From positions 45,241,253 to 45,305,252 of the forward strand of contig CM075939.1 in the NCBI GenBank assembly GCA_038030265.1: a stretch of 64,000 nt of DNA. The letters are read 5' to 3'. How positions within the stretch are numbered: the stretch's first letter is position 1; each line of letters opens with the position of its first letter. Below the pieces are notes generated by a model. That model was not told where the DNA came from, searched no databases, and worked only from the letters and a program-made list of their open reading frames with translations. Made by a program: the position numbers and the translations under genes. Shown here in pieces: positions 24,160 through 34,869 of this stretch. This stretch comes from Corythucha ciliata (taxonomy: Eukaryota; Arthropoda; Insecta; Hemiptera; Tingidae).

Positions 24160-27100
24160 ATGGACAAAATTTCGAAATGTTCACTGTTTGTTTGCGCGTG
24201 GTGGGCCGTCTGTGTATTGGCTAGTGAGAAATGCCTTCAAATCGAAGATCGACATAATCGTCACAGGTGAATACACATAAAATAGCGATAAATTTTACTG
24301 TTGCGTTTATTTTGAAGTGTGTGTGCGGGGACAGAGGTGAACTACGGTGCCCAACGGTTCCTATTGGTGGGGGGGGGGGGAATCAAGACAAAGCACCAGA
24401 ATCTATGAAAAAAACAAGAAAAATAATTTTGAAAAAGCATTGAATTAAGGCATTTTCCGAATTTTGGCCACGAAACTTGCTTCTAGGAACCACGAATTTC
24501 CGTTTTCTCAAGTTTAGTCGCGAATTATAGCGGTTCATCTCAGTTACAGCTACGTATAGTAACGGCTTTTCTCAGATGGACACGTGAGTTACCGTTTTTT
24601 CTCAATTTTAGCCGAGAATTACTGCTTGCACTACTCGATTTAACCCAGAATTACAGCTTAAACTCAATTTTAGCCTATAATTCACGGATTTACCAAATTA
24701 ATAAGCGAATGAGCGCTATATCGCAAGTGAACTAGTGGGTTTTTTTCAGAATCAACAACGCATTAGCGCCTAACTGCCTCAAATAGAACCGAAAATTTGA
24801 GTTTTCTTTTCATTTTAACCGCGAACCAGGTTTTTCAGCAATTCCGGGCATTACAGCTTTTCCTCACTTTTAGCAGAGCAATTATCGCTAGTGCTCAATT
24901 TTAGCCACCAATTTATGTTTTCTTTCACTTCTTTTTAGGCAACCGATTGAGAGCTTTTTCTGAATTTAAGCCACGATCTAGCGCTTTCTCTCAATTTCAG
25001 CCGAGAATAATCCCATTTACTCAATTTTAGCCACGAATTCGGCGATTTTTTTCAAATTGATCCGCATATTAGCGTTTTTCCTTATTATTGCTGCAAGTGA
25101 GTGCTTAATCTCAATTCTAGATGGAAATTACTATGATTTATTGTCAGTTTTAGGCACGTAATAGCGGGTTTTCTCGCATGGACCCGCGAATTAGCGTTTT
25201 GTTTCTCATTTCAAATCTTTTCAACAAATTTTTCCGCGAATTATCTATCTTTCTCAGGTTTAGTCGCGAATCGCCGCTTTGACTCAATTTTAGCATTGGT
25301 GAATTAGCGGATTTTCTCAAAAGCGCAAATGAGCGCTTTTGGTTTAACAGTGAATGGACGCTTTTTCACCATTTTAGCAGTGAATTAGCGGATTTTCTAA
25401 TCGAATCTAATATGACATAGCGCTTTTCCGCTATTTTAACCGCAAATATTAGCGCTTAGCGGCGAATATTAGCGGCAAGCACGGGGAAGTATTGAGGACA
25501 AGGTGGAGACGGCCCTGTTTGGTGTGGGAACAAGGAAGGCTATTTTGTTGCGTTGCGTTTTCCCTGTACCGGCTGCGGAAAGTCAATTAATCATTTTTAA
25601 AGACGCGAATAGCCATTTTGACAATTTTTGGGGGGCAGATAATACCGTTAGGCCATTTCCAATGGTTGAATCGTAAATTACGCCATCTGTGGGGTACGTG
25701 CAAATGAGCAGCGTTAGCTATTTTAAAATTTTTGGAGCGTGGAATCCCATAATTTTAGGATGTGAATAACCAGTTTGAGAATTAAAGGGCGCAAATAATC
25801 GGTTTTGCCGAATGGTGGACTTTGCCATTTTCAGGGTACGGATCGTCGTCGGTTTGAGAATTTTCGAGGCGGAGCGAATGGACAGTTTTCGGGTCTTCCC
25901 ATTATCGGGGCACCGACCGTCGATAATATTTTTTACAATTTTTAAGTCGCGAATGGTAAGTTGGGGCATTTTCGGATCATGAATGGTTGGCTTTGCCATT
26001 TTCAGGGCAAGCCCTGAGCATTTCCAATGTGGTATCGCCAGTTATAGTCATTGGGAGGAGTGAATACTCAGTTTTGTAATTTTAGGGCACCAATATGGCA
26101 ATTTTTTTTTTTTATCGTGAATTGCCAGTTTCCTATTTTGAGAGCTTGAACACAGCCAGATTGGCAACTCATAGAACACGAACGTCAGTCTTGCCATTTT
26201 CAAGGCACGCATGACCATTTTTGGATCGCAAATGGTTGGTTTGGCCATTTGCTAGGCTATGAGGATTGAGGTGTTTTACGGTGGGTACTTCATGATTAGC
26301 CATTTTATAGGCGGATAAAGTAATTTTGACATTTTTAAGTCATTTCTAGGGCGTGTCTAACAGTCCGTTTGGCTGTTAGTTAAGTTGTTTTTTATAATCA
26401 TAATAGTTTCAGTGAAGTATTGGGTGTGAAGGATTTATTTGGCCACGAATTTTCCCATAGACAGCGGGCAGTGGGGCTACGCAGTCGACAGTCCTCCTGA
26501 AGTCTCAGCAACAGCTCTCAACGCAAACGGACCTCTCTAGGACACAAGACACAATTCAGCTCGAAATTATAGACAGTGCACCTCCCTCTCGTAGCACTTC
26601 TGAAACTAATTATTTTTCGGTTCAAAATTAGTTTGTGAATCACGGCTATGGATGGCAGTTTTTACGGCTATTTTTAGTTCGCTGTTCTCGGATGTCCTTA
26701 CACGAGATTTCAACTTCTCAAACACGTTGTTACACACCCTTGTGAAGTTTTGTGATGTTGTGACACACAAATGGACTTTTTGATTCGTTCATGCCGCACG
26801 AAAAGGTGAAAAATAGAGCGTTTCTCCCAAAAAAAAAAAACAAAAAAAAAAAACAAGTGAGCCGTTCGGGTTTTCCTTGTAATTAGAGGTCGAGCCACAT
26901 AGTTTGTTGTCGTAAGTCGTTATCAAGTCCTCGCTGACTCCTCTCTAGCGGAAGAGGGCCCCCTAAAAAACCCGTAAAAACGTTGTATAAACGTCGACAA
27001 CGATATATAACGCCAGCGCAGTGAAATTTCCTGGCCATTACTCGAGTTTTACTTCTATCGCCCCCCTCCACCCACCCTTAATTCATCCGTTTTATTTATT

Positions 27101-28059
27101 TTCCTGTTTTTACAGGGGTTTAATCGTGAAACGACAGTTGCCTGCCCCTTCGGCCGCCTACTACGATTTCCTTGTTAACGAGTTCTCTTACAAAGTGTGG
27201 GCGGTTTTCCAGGTACTACACCCCCCCTCCTCCTACACACATAAACCCTCATAATACCATAAAAATATACCTAGTTTGAAGAGGAAATTCATTTGTCTAG
27301 GTTTTGACGATAGCCCTACTGTTCTATTCGACGATAGCCGCTATTTATTATGCAAAATGGTTGTACTTACGAACTACTCCGTCAACTGATGACATTAGCC
27401 TTTTAAGACGAAGTCGCTCCGAAGCTGAAGCTCGTTTTATCCGTGCAATGTATCGATAATTTTTGTGAAAAAAATAAAATAAGTCGTTAATACGTTTGTC
27501 GACAAATAACGTCATTTCTGTATACAAATGCCTTCCTCCCAATCAACCGTAATAGATCGTATAAGTATAACAGAACACGCTTTAATTAGTATTTTTTTTT
27601 GTTTTTTCCCCAGAATAATCAAACGGCAGCTACCGGAACCGACGCTTCAGTGGTACAATTTTAGCAACCGTGAGTTATCGTTTCAATTCTGGTCGTTTTT
27701 TGAAGTGCGTAAGCTATCAAACTTATAATTTTCAAAATTTTTTTTAACATTTCTAAACGTTTATAATTACAACTTTTTTATAGATTTGGACTCTGATTTT
27801 ACTCTTCTACTCGCTATTCGCCGGCTATTGGTACGCTTGGTGGTATTATCTACGAACGGCCGGCACTGAAGACGACGACACTCTAGGAGTGGGCTACGAT
27901 CGGCGTCGATCCCTGGGAGTGACGTCATTACCGTGGGATATGAACCGGGTGGAACGTGTTGTTCGATCGACGGTGAGATGGAGTGACGAGCCTTTGATGA
28001 AGTTGTTGAAACAAAAGTACGAACGTGCGCGCTCAATGAATCAAAATAACGAAAATTAA
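24160..28059 (+). CDS. Small type I membrane protein with two alternative 3' exon cassettes (unknown family)
   Basis: Exon 1 (24160-24266, ends phase 2) encodes a signal peptide (CSLFVCAWWAVCVLA) and a basic stretch (RHNRHR). It can join in frame to either of two pairs of exons. Pair A is 27116-27212 plus 27301-27459, giving 120 residues. Pair B is 27614-27704 plus 27784-28059, giving 157 residues. Both second exons start with one base completing the split codon, end in phase 0 and share KRQLPxP and a Y.F...E.S motif; both third exons carry a membrane segment with LLFYS and YA.W.YLRT. Pair A has its own AATAAA 14 nt after its stop. Exon 1 is separated by a 2.8-kb intron holding family A and B arrays. 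No first exon of its own is visible for pair B, which favours alternative splicing over two genes; a second leader exon could have been missed. Confidence 0.72.
24440..25470 (+). repeat. Minisatellite family A array within an intron
   Basis: Diverged ~32-bp units in the first intron of the gene starting at 24160. A poly-G run near 24370 precedes the array. Confidence 0.75.
25600..26400. repeat. Minisatellite family B array within an intron
   Basis: Units of about 30 bp with 'gccattttcagggc' / 'cgaatggt..gttt' cores, the same family as 1-480. Still inside the large intron. 26400-27110 shows no feature beyond an A run near 26830. Confidence 0.7.
27473..27478 (+). terminator. Poly(A) signal after cassette A
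   Basis: AATAAA begins 14 nt after the stop codon of exon 3A (TAA at 27457-27459). It lies before the second exon pair, which is what an alternative terminal exon needs. Confidence 0.55.
27614..28059 (+). CDS. Alternative terminal exon pair B
   Basis: Exon 2B (27614-27704) follows a pyrimidine-rich acceptor 'ttttttccccag' and ends at donor gtgcgtaag. Exon 3B (27784-28059) follows 'cttttttatag'. After KRQLP both second exons have exactly 23 residues. The cytoplasmic tail of B is longer than that of A (about 60 extra residues beyond YLRT against about 30) and ends in a basic helix-like stretch (LMKLLKQKYERARSMN). Listed separately because it is a duplicate of 27116-27459. Confidence 0.7.
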
Positions 28060-28500
28060 TGCATCAGGTTGGTAAAGACCACGTTTGTTTTGAGCACCGA
28101 CAAGTCCTAGAATCCCATTCGTCACCATTGCTGTACAAAATCGGGGTCCTGAAATTAAACGTTTTTGATCCGCAACCCCAGGAAACCGTACATTTTTTCC
28201 CCCAAAACTGGCGGATTTGCCTGGAAAGTGCGGACTATTTCTTACCAGAAAATGACTTTTTAAATAGACCCCTCCCTCATTGAATCAATCGAAGCCCAAC
28301 TTGGTGACTAAACTTTGAAAAAGCGCTAATAATTCGCATGGATAAAAGAGAAAAATATCGCTAATTCACGCCATTTTAAGCAAATGTCAAACCAAACCAA
28401 ACGTATCAGTGGGCCTGGGATATTGCTCATTTCGCTATTATTTTATGTCCGCGACGATCTGTATAGTGACACAGCTCACTCGGCACCGAATGAAACGCCA

Positions 28501-28643
28501 GGGGGCCTATTCTCTAACCAAAAAAGCAATATGTTTTTCTCAGCAATGTTTCTATTTCATTCATTTGTTTGAAGCAAATGAATGAAATAGACTACATATT
28601 GCTTCGAAAAACATATTGCTTTCTTTTTTGAGAATCGGCCCCC
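28501..28643. mobile_element. Hairpin-forming foldback element
   Basis: Starts GGGGGCCTATTCTC and ends GAGAATCGGCCCCC. The arms pair nearly throughout ('aagcaatatgttttt' with its complement), meeting at a perfect centre 'atttcattcatttg' / 'caaatgaatgaaat'. About 143 bp of near-complete palindrome, non-coding. Flanks 28060-28500 and 28644-28940 show no gene. Confidence 0.7.
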
Positions 28644-28939
28644 AGCTTAGTACCGCTGAAGAGCACATCCGGAAACCATCAAATGGTCCCTTCAAACTGG
28701 CTGATTAGCATTAAAGCAAATCTAAAAGTGCACCGCACGCAGGGCTAAAAATCTGCGGAATTCCCCGTTTCGGCTCTAACATTTCGGCATTGGGACATTG
28801 CTAGTACCCGGAATGGCCCGCGAAATGGCCAGTTTTCGGTTTCTGAGCTTAATTTTTAATCCTTCTATAGTGACCGCGAGGAACCCGGACTAGCCGGCCA
28901 CGACAGCGCCCAGCCTTCAAATTTTGCAAATAAATTTGT

Positions 28940-29420
28940 ACGGAATTGGCATTTTTTCTGGCTGATTTTTCGCGATATGGTAAGTTTCACGTCTCAATTT
29001 CGTGAAATTACAAATTTCGATTATTTATTTCCGTGAAATTGCAAGTATCGGGTGTTTTTTTTTTTTAATTATTATTATTAATAAAGGTTACAGGAAGACA
29101 GCGCGCTCAAAGCCCGAAAACAGCTGCAAATTAGCAACATTTCATGGGAAAATATCTGAAAAAATTGGAAGTTTCCTCACTAAATATGTGTTTGGAAGCC
29201 CTTTTTTTTTAGATGTCGCGAGCCCTGCGTTAGCCGGTTCCGAATACGCCTATTTCCTGATGAATAACCGTGTAATCGGAACATTTAGAGAGAAATACTT
29301 GCGTGAGTTTTCAAATTTGAGTGCTAGTTTCAGCAAAAGTACAAGTTTCCAGCTGAATTCCACGAAATTGATAGTTTCGGATCTTCGGGTTTTATTTCAA
29401 GTCCAGGAGAGGGCCATTTA
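28940..29420 (+). repeat. Minisatellite family C
   Basis: Diverged ~31-bp units with 'cgtgaaattgcaagt' and 'tttcggg..ttaattt' cores, the same family as 43180-43490, 53160-53740 and 60340-60905. The open frame at 29002-29421 is carried by the repeat and has no domain. Confidence 0.6.
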
Positions 29421-29589
29421 GTTTAATTAAAATTGTATAAGTTTAAGGTACTTTTCGTGCCGGCGGATTCAACAGACTAGCCGTCTCTAACCGAACCCAG
29501 AGGGTGACGAATACCCACGACATTGGATGTTCCGTGGCTGAATATCCGCAACCGAATCAATGCGACCAGACGCAGATCCAGGATTTGTT

Positions 29590-30020
29590 CATGCGAGGGG
29601 CTTGGGGCATTGTGCGCTTCGCCCTACTAAAAATGGGCTGTCAGCCATTAGCTGCCTGAAAATAGCTACACTAAAACTGTTCCCTCCATAAAAACAGCTA
29701 AACTGACTAGAATCGCACCGCAAAATGGAAAAACTGACTAATGTGCGCCCAAACTCTCTAAAAATACCCAAATTGACTTCACGCGCCCTAAAAATAGCGC
29801 TAAACTGGTGATTCATGCAGTCATGAGAATGCCCGAAAAGATCATAACTCCTCCCCTCCCCTGCTTGACGGATTATTCGCGTCCTAAAAACGCTAAACTG
29901 ACTATTTGCGTCCTAGAAATATCCAAAATGGCGGTTACCGCTCTGAAAATGACGAGACTGGCTCTACGCGTCCTAAAAATTGTTAAACTGACAGTTCGCG
30001 CCCTGAAAATGTCTAAATAG
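29590..30020 (-). repeat. Minisatellite family B
   Basis: Units counted near 29880-30010 are 28-32 bp ('cgtcctaaaaa.' + 'taaactgac'). The orientation is opposite to 1-480. 30021-30330 holds no recognised feature. Confidence 0.7.
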
Positions 30021-30329
30021 GTGATACGGGCATTACGGGCCGCGCAAATTGCAAAATCTCACTCTGTATGAAATGCCGGGGTGATGAGCCGCGGTTAGGG
30101 GTCGAGATTTGAATGAACATACCCTGGGCGCGCCTTAGTGCCTGAACGCACAAAAAACGAATCTAATAATGTTTCTGACCTTTTAAGTTCATTACGGGCT
30201 CTTATAGACAATTTCCGAAAAGAAATCTTTCAAAAAATTAAACATTATAACGAGCTCTTTCCTGAGCAATAATATAATAACAGCAACAACAACGACGACA
30301 AGACTGCAATGGTCCAAAGTTCAAAAAAA

Positions 30330-32230
30330 GGAATAAAAAGAAAGATACTGGTAGTGTCACCGTGAGTGAGGTGCCTACGCCATCCAACGGTAAGAAAGGA
30401 GAATCGATGTCCCCATCTAAAGAACAATTATTTTCTACGGTTGTCTTACCGCAGTCAACTAAATCGCACGTCGAAAAGACTCGAACGCCCAACCCGGTTG
30501 GTTCGCGCCACCAAACTGGGATTACTACTAAAATAAAGCAACATGCTGTCAGGGGGCTTGGTGCACATTCTAAAGAGCTAGTTTTTCCGAGAAATAAAAA
30601 TATTTTTTTGTCCCGTTTCGCACCGACGCGACGGTTGAGTGTAACGATATTCAGAGTTTGCTCGAGGGTCGTGGCTTGGATAAAGAGATTGAATGTTGCA
30701 AGTTACAGGCAAGGCACCCCTCCTACTCGTCGTTCAGGCTAATTCTTGCCGAGAGCCACTACGAGGCCCTGTCTGACTCAAATATTTGACCTTCCGGGTG
30801 TTTAATCGCCCCTTCACGCTTGTCTCACCTATCTTCGGGAGGAATCAATTTGGAGACGCAAATAAACGCGTGACTACCTGGGCCATCTACGACGATCATG
30901 CACTTGAAACTGCTCGAATTGAATTTATTCATGAAAGAGAGAAGAGACATTTCTGTACTTTGTGCAACCGAACATTGTCTTGCCCATGGGGAGATAGAAC
31001 TATTCTGCCCGGCCGGTTCCTTCTCGAGCTCCTCAGCTCGATTTCAAGTTTCTGCAAGGCGTTCGCAGGGGATCCGCAATCTTCGTAAGGCGCGTGGCCT
31101 AGAATATATTGTAAAAAAGGAACTTCCGAGCTCTCGAAAAGCGCCAGAGCGGTGCATGGATGAATCACACTTGGGTGCAGATGACTTCATTGCTTTCTTT
31201 TGAACGGCCGCGTCGAGGCTGGTGGACAGTCTTTCCCGTTCGGACGACTGCCAGCCCTGACCAGCCTTATCGGTTCCCTCGGCTGAGGTTGAGGAGGTGT
31301 TCAGGGCACTCAGGGGTATGAAAAGTTCACGTTCCCCTGACGCTTTTGGCCTTACCTCCGACATGTTTAGAAAATGCGCACGAGTCATTGAGCGAGCCAC
31401 TGGTATTTTTATTCAACGCGTTTATTAGCAACAATACTGTGCCAGATAATATTAATATGTCTAGGACAATCCCAATCTTCAAGAAGGGGGACGTGAACTA
31501 TGAAAACTATCGCCCCATATCGATCAAACCGTACATAACGAAGGTCTTTGAAATCGTTCTCCATAAGAGGTTTTCAGCAATCTTTTAAGAAAATGGGCTT
31601 TTACCAGCTTGCCAGTTTCGTTTTCGAGCGGGAAAATCCACGCAAACGGCGTGCACGGCACTCGTGATGGACGTACTCGAGAGGCTGGATGGAGGTGAGC
31701 GCGTGGCTCTGAAGCTATTCGACTTCACGATGGCTTTCGACTGTGTTGACATCTCAATACTCCAGGACAAGCTGAGTCGCTTTGGCCTGCACCCATCCTC
31801 CGTAGAGCTCGCGGGGTCTCTGCTGTCTGGCTACTAGCCGCAGTTTGTCACTTTCAATGGGGCTTTCATTGGGGAGTCAAATAGGGATCAATATGTGGAC
31901 CCCATCCCTTTGGCTATCTATATGTATACCTAATGGACCTTCCAAAGTGTGTCAGATCCGCCTCATCGATAATGTATCTCCACGCAGATGACGTGACCAT
32001 TGTGGACTCTGCGCGGACTCTCGGGGATCTAGATGTGCGATGGACTTTTCGAATGGTGCACTGTGTGAGTGGTTCACGTTTAATCGTCCCGTGTTGAACG
32101 AGAGTAGACGCAGGATCTGCAGTTCGCATGGAGCTTTTCTTCAGCAGCATCGATGGCTGATCGTCTTCTCGGTGTGCATCTCGATTCCCACCTCTCCTCT
32201 GGGAGCACCACATTGTGAATCTCATTCACA
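30330..32230 (+). pseudogene. LINE remnant: endonuclease and reverse transcriptase (broken), unit 1
   Basis: Fragments in order on the plus strand: a short ORF1-like piece (about 30362-30742), an endonuclease-like piece with LCATEHCLAHGEIELFCPAG (about 30898-31203), a reverse transcriptase start with TIPIFKKGDVNYENYRPIS (about 31440-31588), AGKSTQTACTALVMDVL and ALKLFDFTMAFDCVD (31620-31760), and a catalytic YLHADDVTIVDSA-like motif near 31980. Several frameshifts and stops separate them. The first ~500 bp of the shared part (from 30973) recur at 46453, the left edge of the segmental duplicate. Confidence 0.7.
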
Positions 32231-32790
32231 TTGTGAAACAGCCAAATTCCCACTCTAATAACGGAAAAACTGACCAAATAGGGAGAAAATGGCCAAAATG
32301 ACTTGTAGAACCCTAAAAATCAATAAACTGACGATTCAGCGCCCTGAAAATATCACACCGGCTGTTCACTCACCGATCATAAATGAGTGCCTTAGAAACG
32401 GCAAACTGACCATTCACACCCTTCAAATCACTTGACGGGCTATTCGTACCATTAGAAATAAAAAAAACGGCAAAACTGACTATTTGCGCCCACAACATTT
32501 TTAAACCAACGATTCGCGCCCTGAAAATGACTAAACTAAGTTGATGCCCAGCAATTGGGCTAAAATGACAGATTCATGCCCTGAATATATTCTACTGAAT
32601 ATTCTCGTCCTAGAAATGACCAAATTGATAAATTACGCCCAAGAATGGATAAACTGGCTATTCACGCTCTAAAATATGCGGCCTATGAATAGTTAAACTG
32701 GCGATTTGCGCTTTGAAAACCCGCAAACAGATTATTCCTGTCCTGAAAATTGTAAAATCGACCATTGGGTCGTTGTACTGAGCCTTCACG
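32230..32790 (-). repeat. Minisatellite family B
   Basis: ~30-bp units ('cgccctgaaaatg.ctaaact') between the LINE remnant and the BEL element. Absent from unit 2, where about 31475-32800 is missing. Confidence 0.7.
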
Positions 32791-32850
32791 CTCCTAGTTG
32801 TAACGGCAGTGTTGTTGAGAGGGGGAGGGCACGGCAAACACATTCTTGAC

Positions 32851-34860
32851 TTACGAAATCAATGTTGCTGGAGAGCCAGAGACAAACAAGATCAGATAAC
32901 CTTTAGCTATTCGAGCATTACGTCGCAGGTGCTCATTGAGTTTCAAAGGGCCGGCACAGTAGAGAGTGGTCATAAGAAAGGGCCGAATTTGTTCAAAACG
33001 AACGGCGGGTAAGTCGGCCATTTTCGGCTGAGGGGGTTTACCTTGAAAGCGGTAGCATTTGAGACAGCTACGATTCTGGGACTTGATGAGTCGTCGGAGG
33101 CCTAGGATCCAGAATTTGCGTTGAATCAACGATTGGATGAGCTGGGCGCCTCCATGCAGCGAGACGTGGTGGTAAAAACGCCAAATGAGGGATGAAAGCG
33201 GGGCTTGACGAGGAATGAGAAGGGGAAATTTCGTTTCATCAGGAAGTATAGAATGCCTGAGTCTGCCGCCCACCTTAACAAGCCTGAGGGAATCAATGAA
33301 AGGAGCAAGTTTCGCGTAACTGCGTGGCAATTGTCGAGTACTTTTCAGGGCAGCCATGAACTCCTTGAAGTAGAGCTTTTGTGAGGCAAAAACGCATCGT
33401 TTTAGGGCAGCCTCACGTTCACTTATTGTAAGTTGCTCTGTTGGAGATTTACTTCGGTTTGATCTGAAAGACCAGCGCAAAATTCTGCATGTCACTCTTA
33501 TAAGAACTTCAAGGGAGGAAAAGCGAGTTATGAAATCAACAGTTTCGAGTTCTTTTACTACTGTTAGAGCGGTTTTGGTTTTCACTTCAGGGAGAGGAGC
33601 TGAGTGCTCCAGAAGAGAAGAGTCAGGCCAAGTTTGTGGCGCGTCAAGGAGAAATGAAGGTCCCTCCCACCAGAGAGTGTTTTCCTTCAGAGCTTTAGGA
33701 GGCAGTCCTCGAGATGAAATATCCGCGGGGTTCAGATGTGACGGTACATGACGCCAAAAGGAAGGAGAAGTGTTTTCTAGAATTTCGACGATTCTGTGTG
33801 CGACAAACGTTTTGAGAGTGTGAGGAGGAGTTCTCAGCCATGCCAGAACTGTGGCTGAATCTGAAAAGAGACTTATTTTGCTGAGGAGGTCGAGAGTTTT
33901 GAGAAAATCCCCTAGGGATTTGAGAAGGCGGGACACGAGTTTTCGCTTGAAGCAGCTGGACTTTGATGCCTTCCGAGTTTTCACAGTGTAGATAAATTAC
34001 CGCGCTGTATGCGATAGATCTGGCGTCACAGAATCCAACGACAGATACAGTGGATTTTAAGGCTGGAATTAACCGATGAATTTCCAATTCATTTAACAGA
34101 GGGAGTTGGATGACAAATTTGCGCCAATCTAGAAGAATGTTGTCTGGTAACGGATCGTCACAGTCAATTTGGAGTTTCCACGCTTCTTGAATCAGAATTT
34201 TGGCCCAAAGAACCGTGGGTGAGCACAGACCTAATGGGTCAAAGAGTCGTGCTACGATTGACAGCATGCCTCGCTTGGTAGGTTCTGAGACGGGTTCTTG
34301 GACCGTGAAAGATAAAGTGTCACGTGAGGGGTTATGTTTAAATCCGAGGAGCTTTAAACAGTCCGAAGTCAAGTCCACTTTGTCGAACGACTGGTGCTGA
34401 GCTATTTTTTCTGGCAAAATATCTTCGAGTGAACAAGGTTCATTTGATACCCACTTTCGGAGCTCAAATTGACCTCGAGCGAGGAGTTCGATGACTTGAT
34501 TTTTCACTTCCCACGAATCTTCAATGGAGAAACCACGAAACGCTAAATCATCAACGAATGTGTTCTCGAGAATCACTTGAGCGCCACGAGGGAGAGTCTC
34601 ACGCTCTCACCTTCATCGAAGGCAAGTTGCTTCAAGACCCTTATTTGAGCAAGGAATGCGCTTGAATACGTCTTCAGCTCGTATTCCAATATAGGTTGAG
34701 AAGTGCTGTCGCGCCAGAAGATGTGTTGGTACTGACGATGTTCTGGAGTCAACATTATTTGTCGACAAATCATTTTGATGTCGGCACAGAGGACAACTTC
34801 AAAAAGCCTGAATTTCATGAGCATGACTCCTATGTCTGGCTGTAGCCGAGGTCCAGCCAT
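32851..34860 (-). pseudogene. BEL/Pao pol remnant, unit 1
   Basis: Reverse transcriptase begins at about 34860 (FEVVLCADIKMICRQI, HIFWRD) and continues with the catalytic variant ENTFVDDLAFRGFS (near 34560). The Pao-type connection GMLSIVARLFDPLGLCSP and the RNase H start SVVGFCDARSIAYSAVIY follow. After a frame change near 33900-33980, RNase H continues (LFSDSATVLAWL; WRHVPSHLNPADISSRG) and the integrase zinc-binding region (HHVSLHGG...CLKCYRFQG). Integrase is cut after KGYLILFV, before its catalytic core. Frame changes make it a pseudogene. Confidence 0.8.
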
Positions 34861-34869
34861 AAGCTGCTG

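Noticed and set aside
29002..29421. 139-residue plus-strand frame as a gene
   Set aside because: It is carried by family C minisatellite units and has no independent coding signal.
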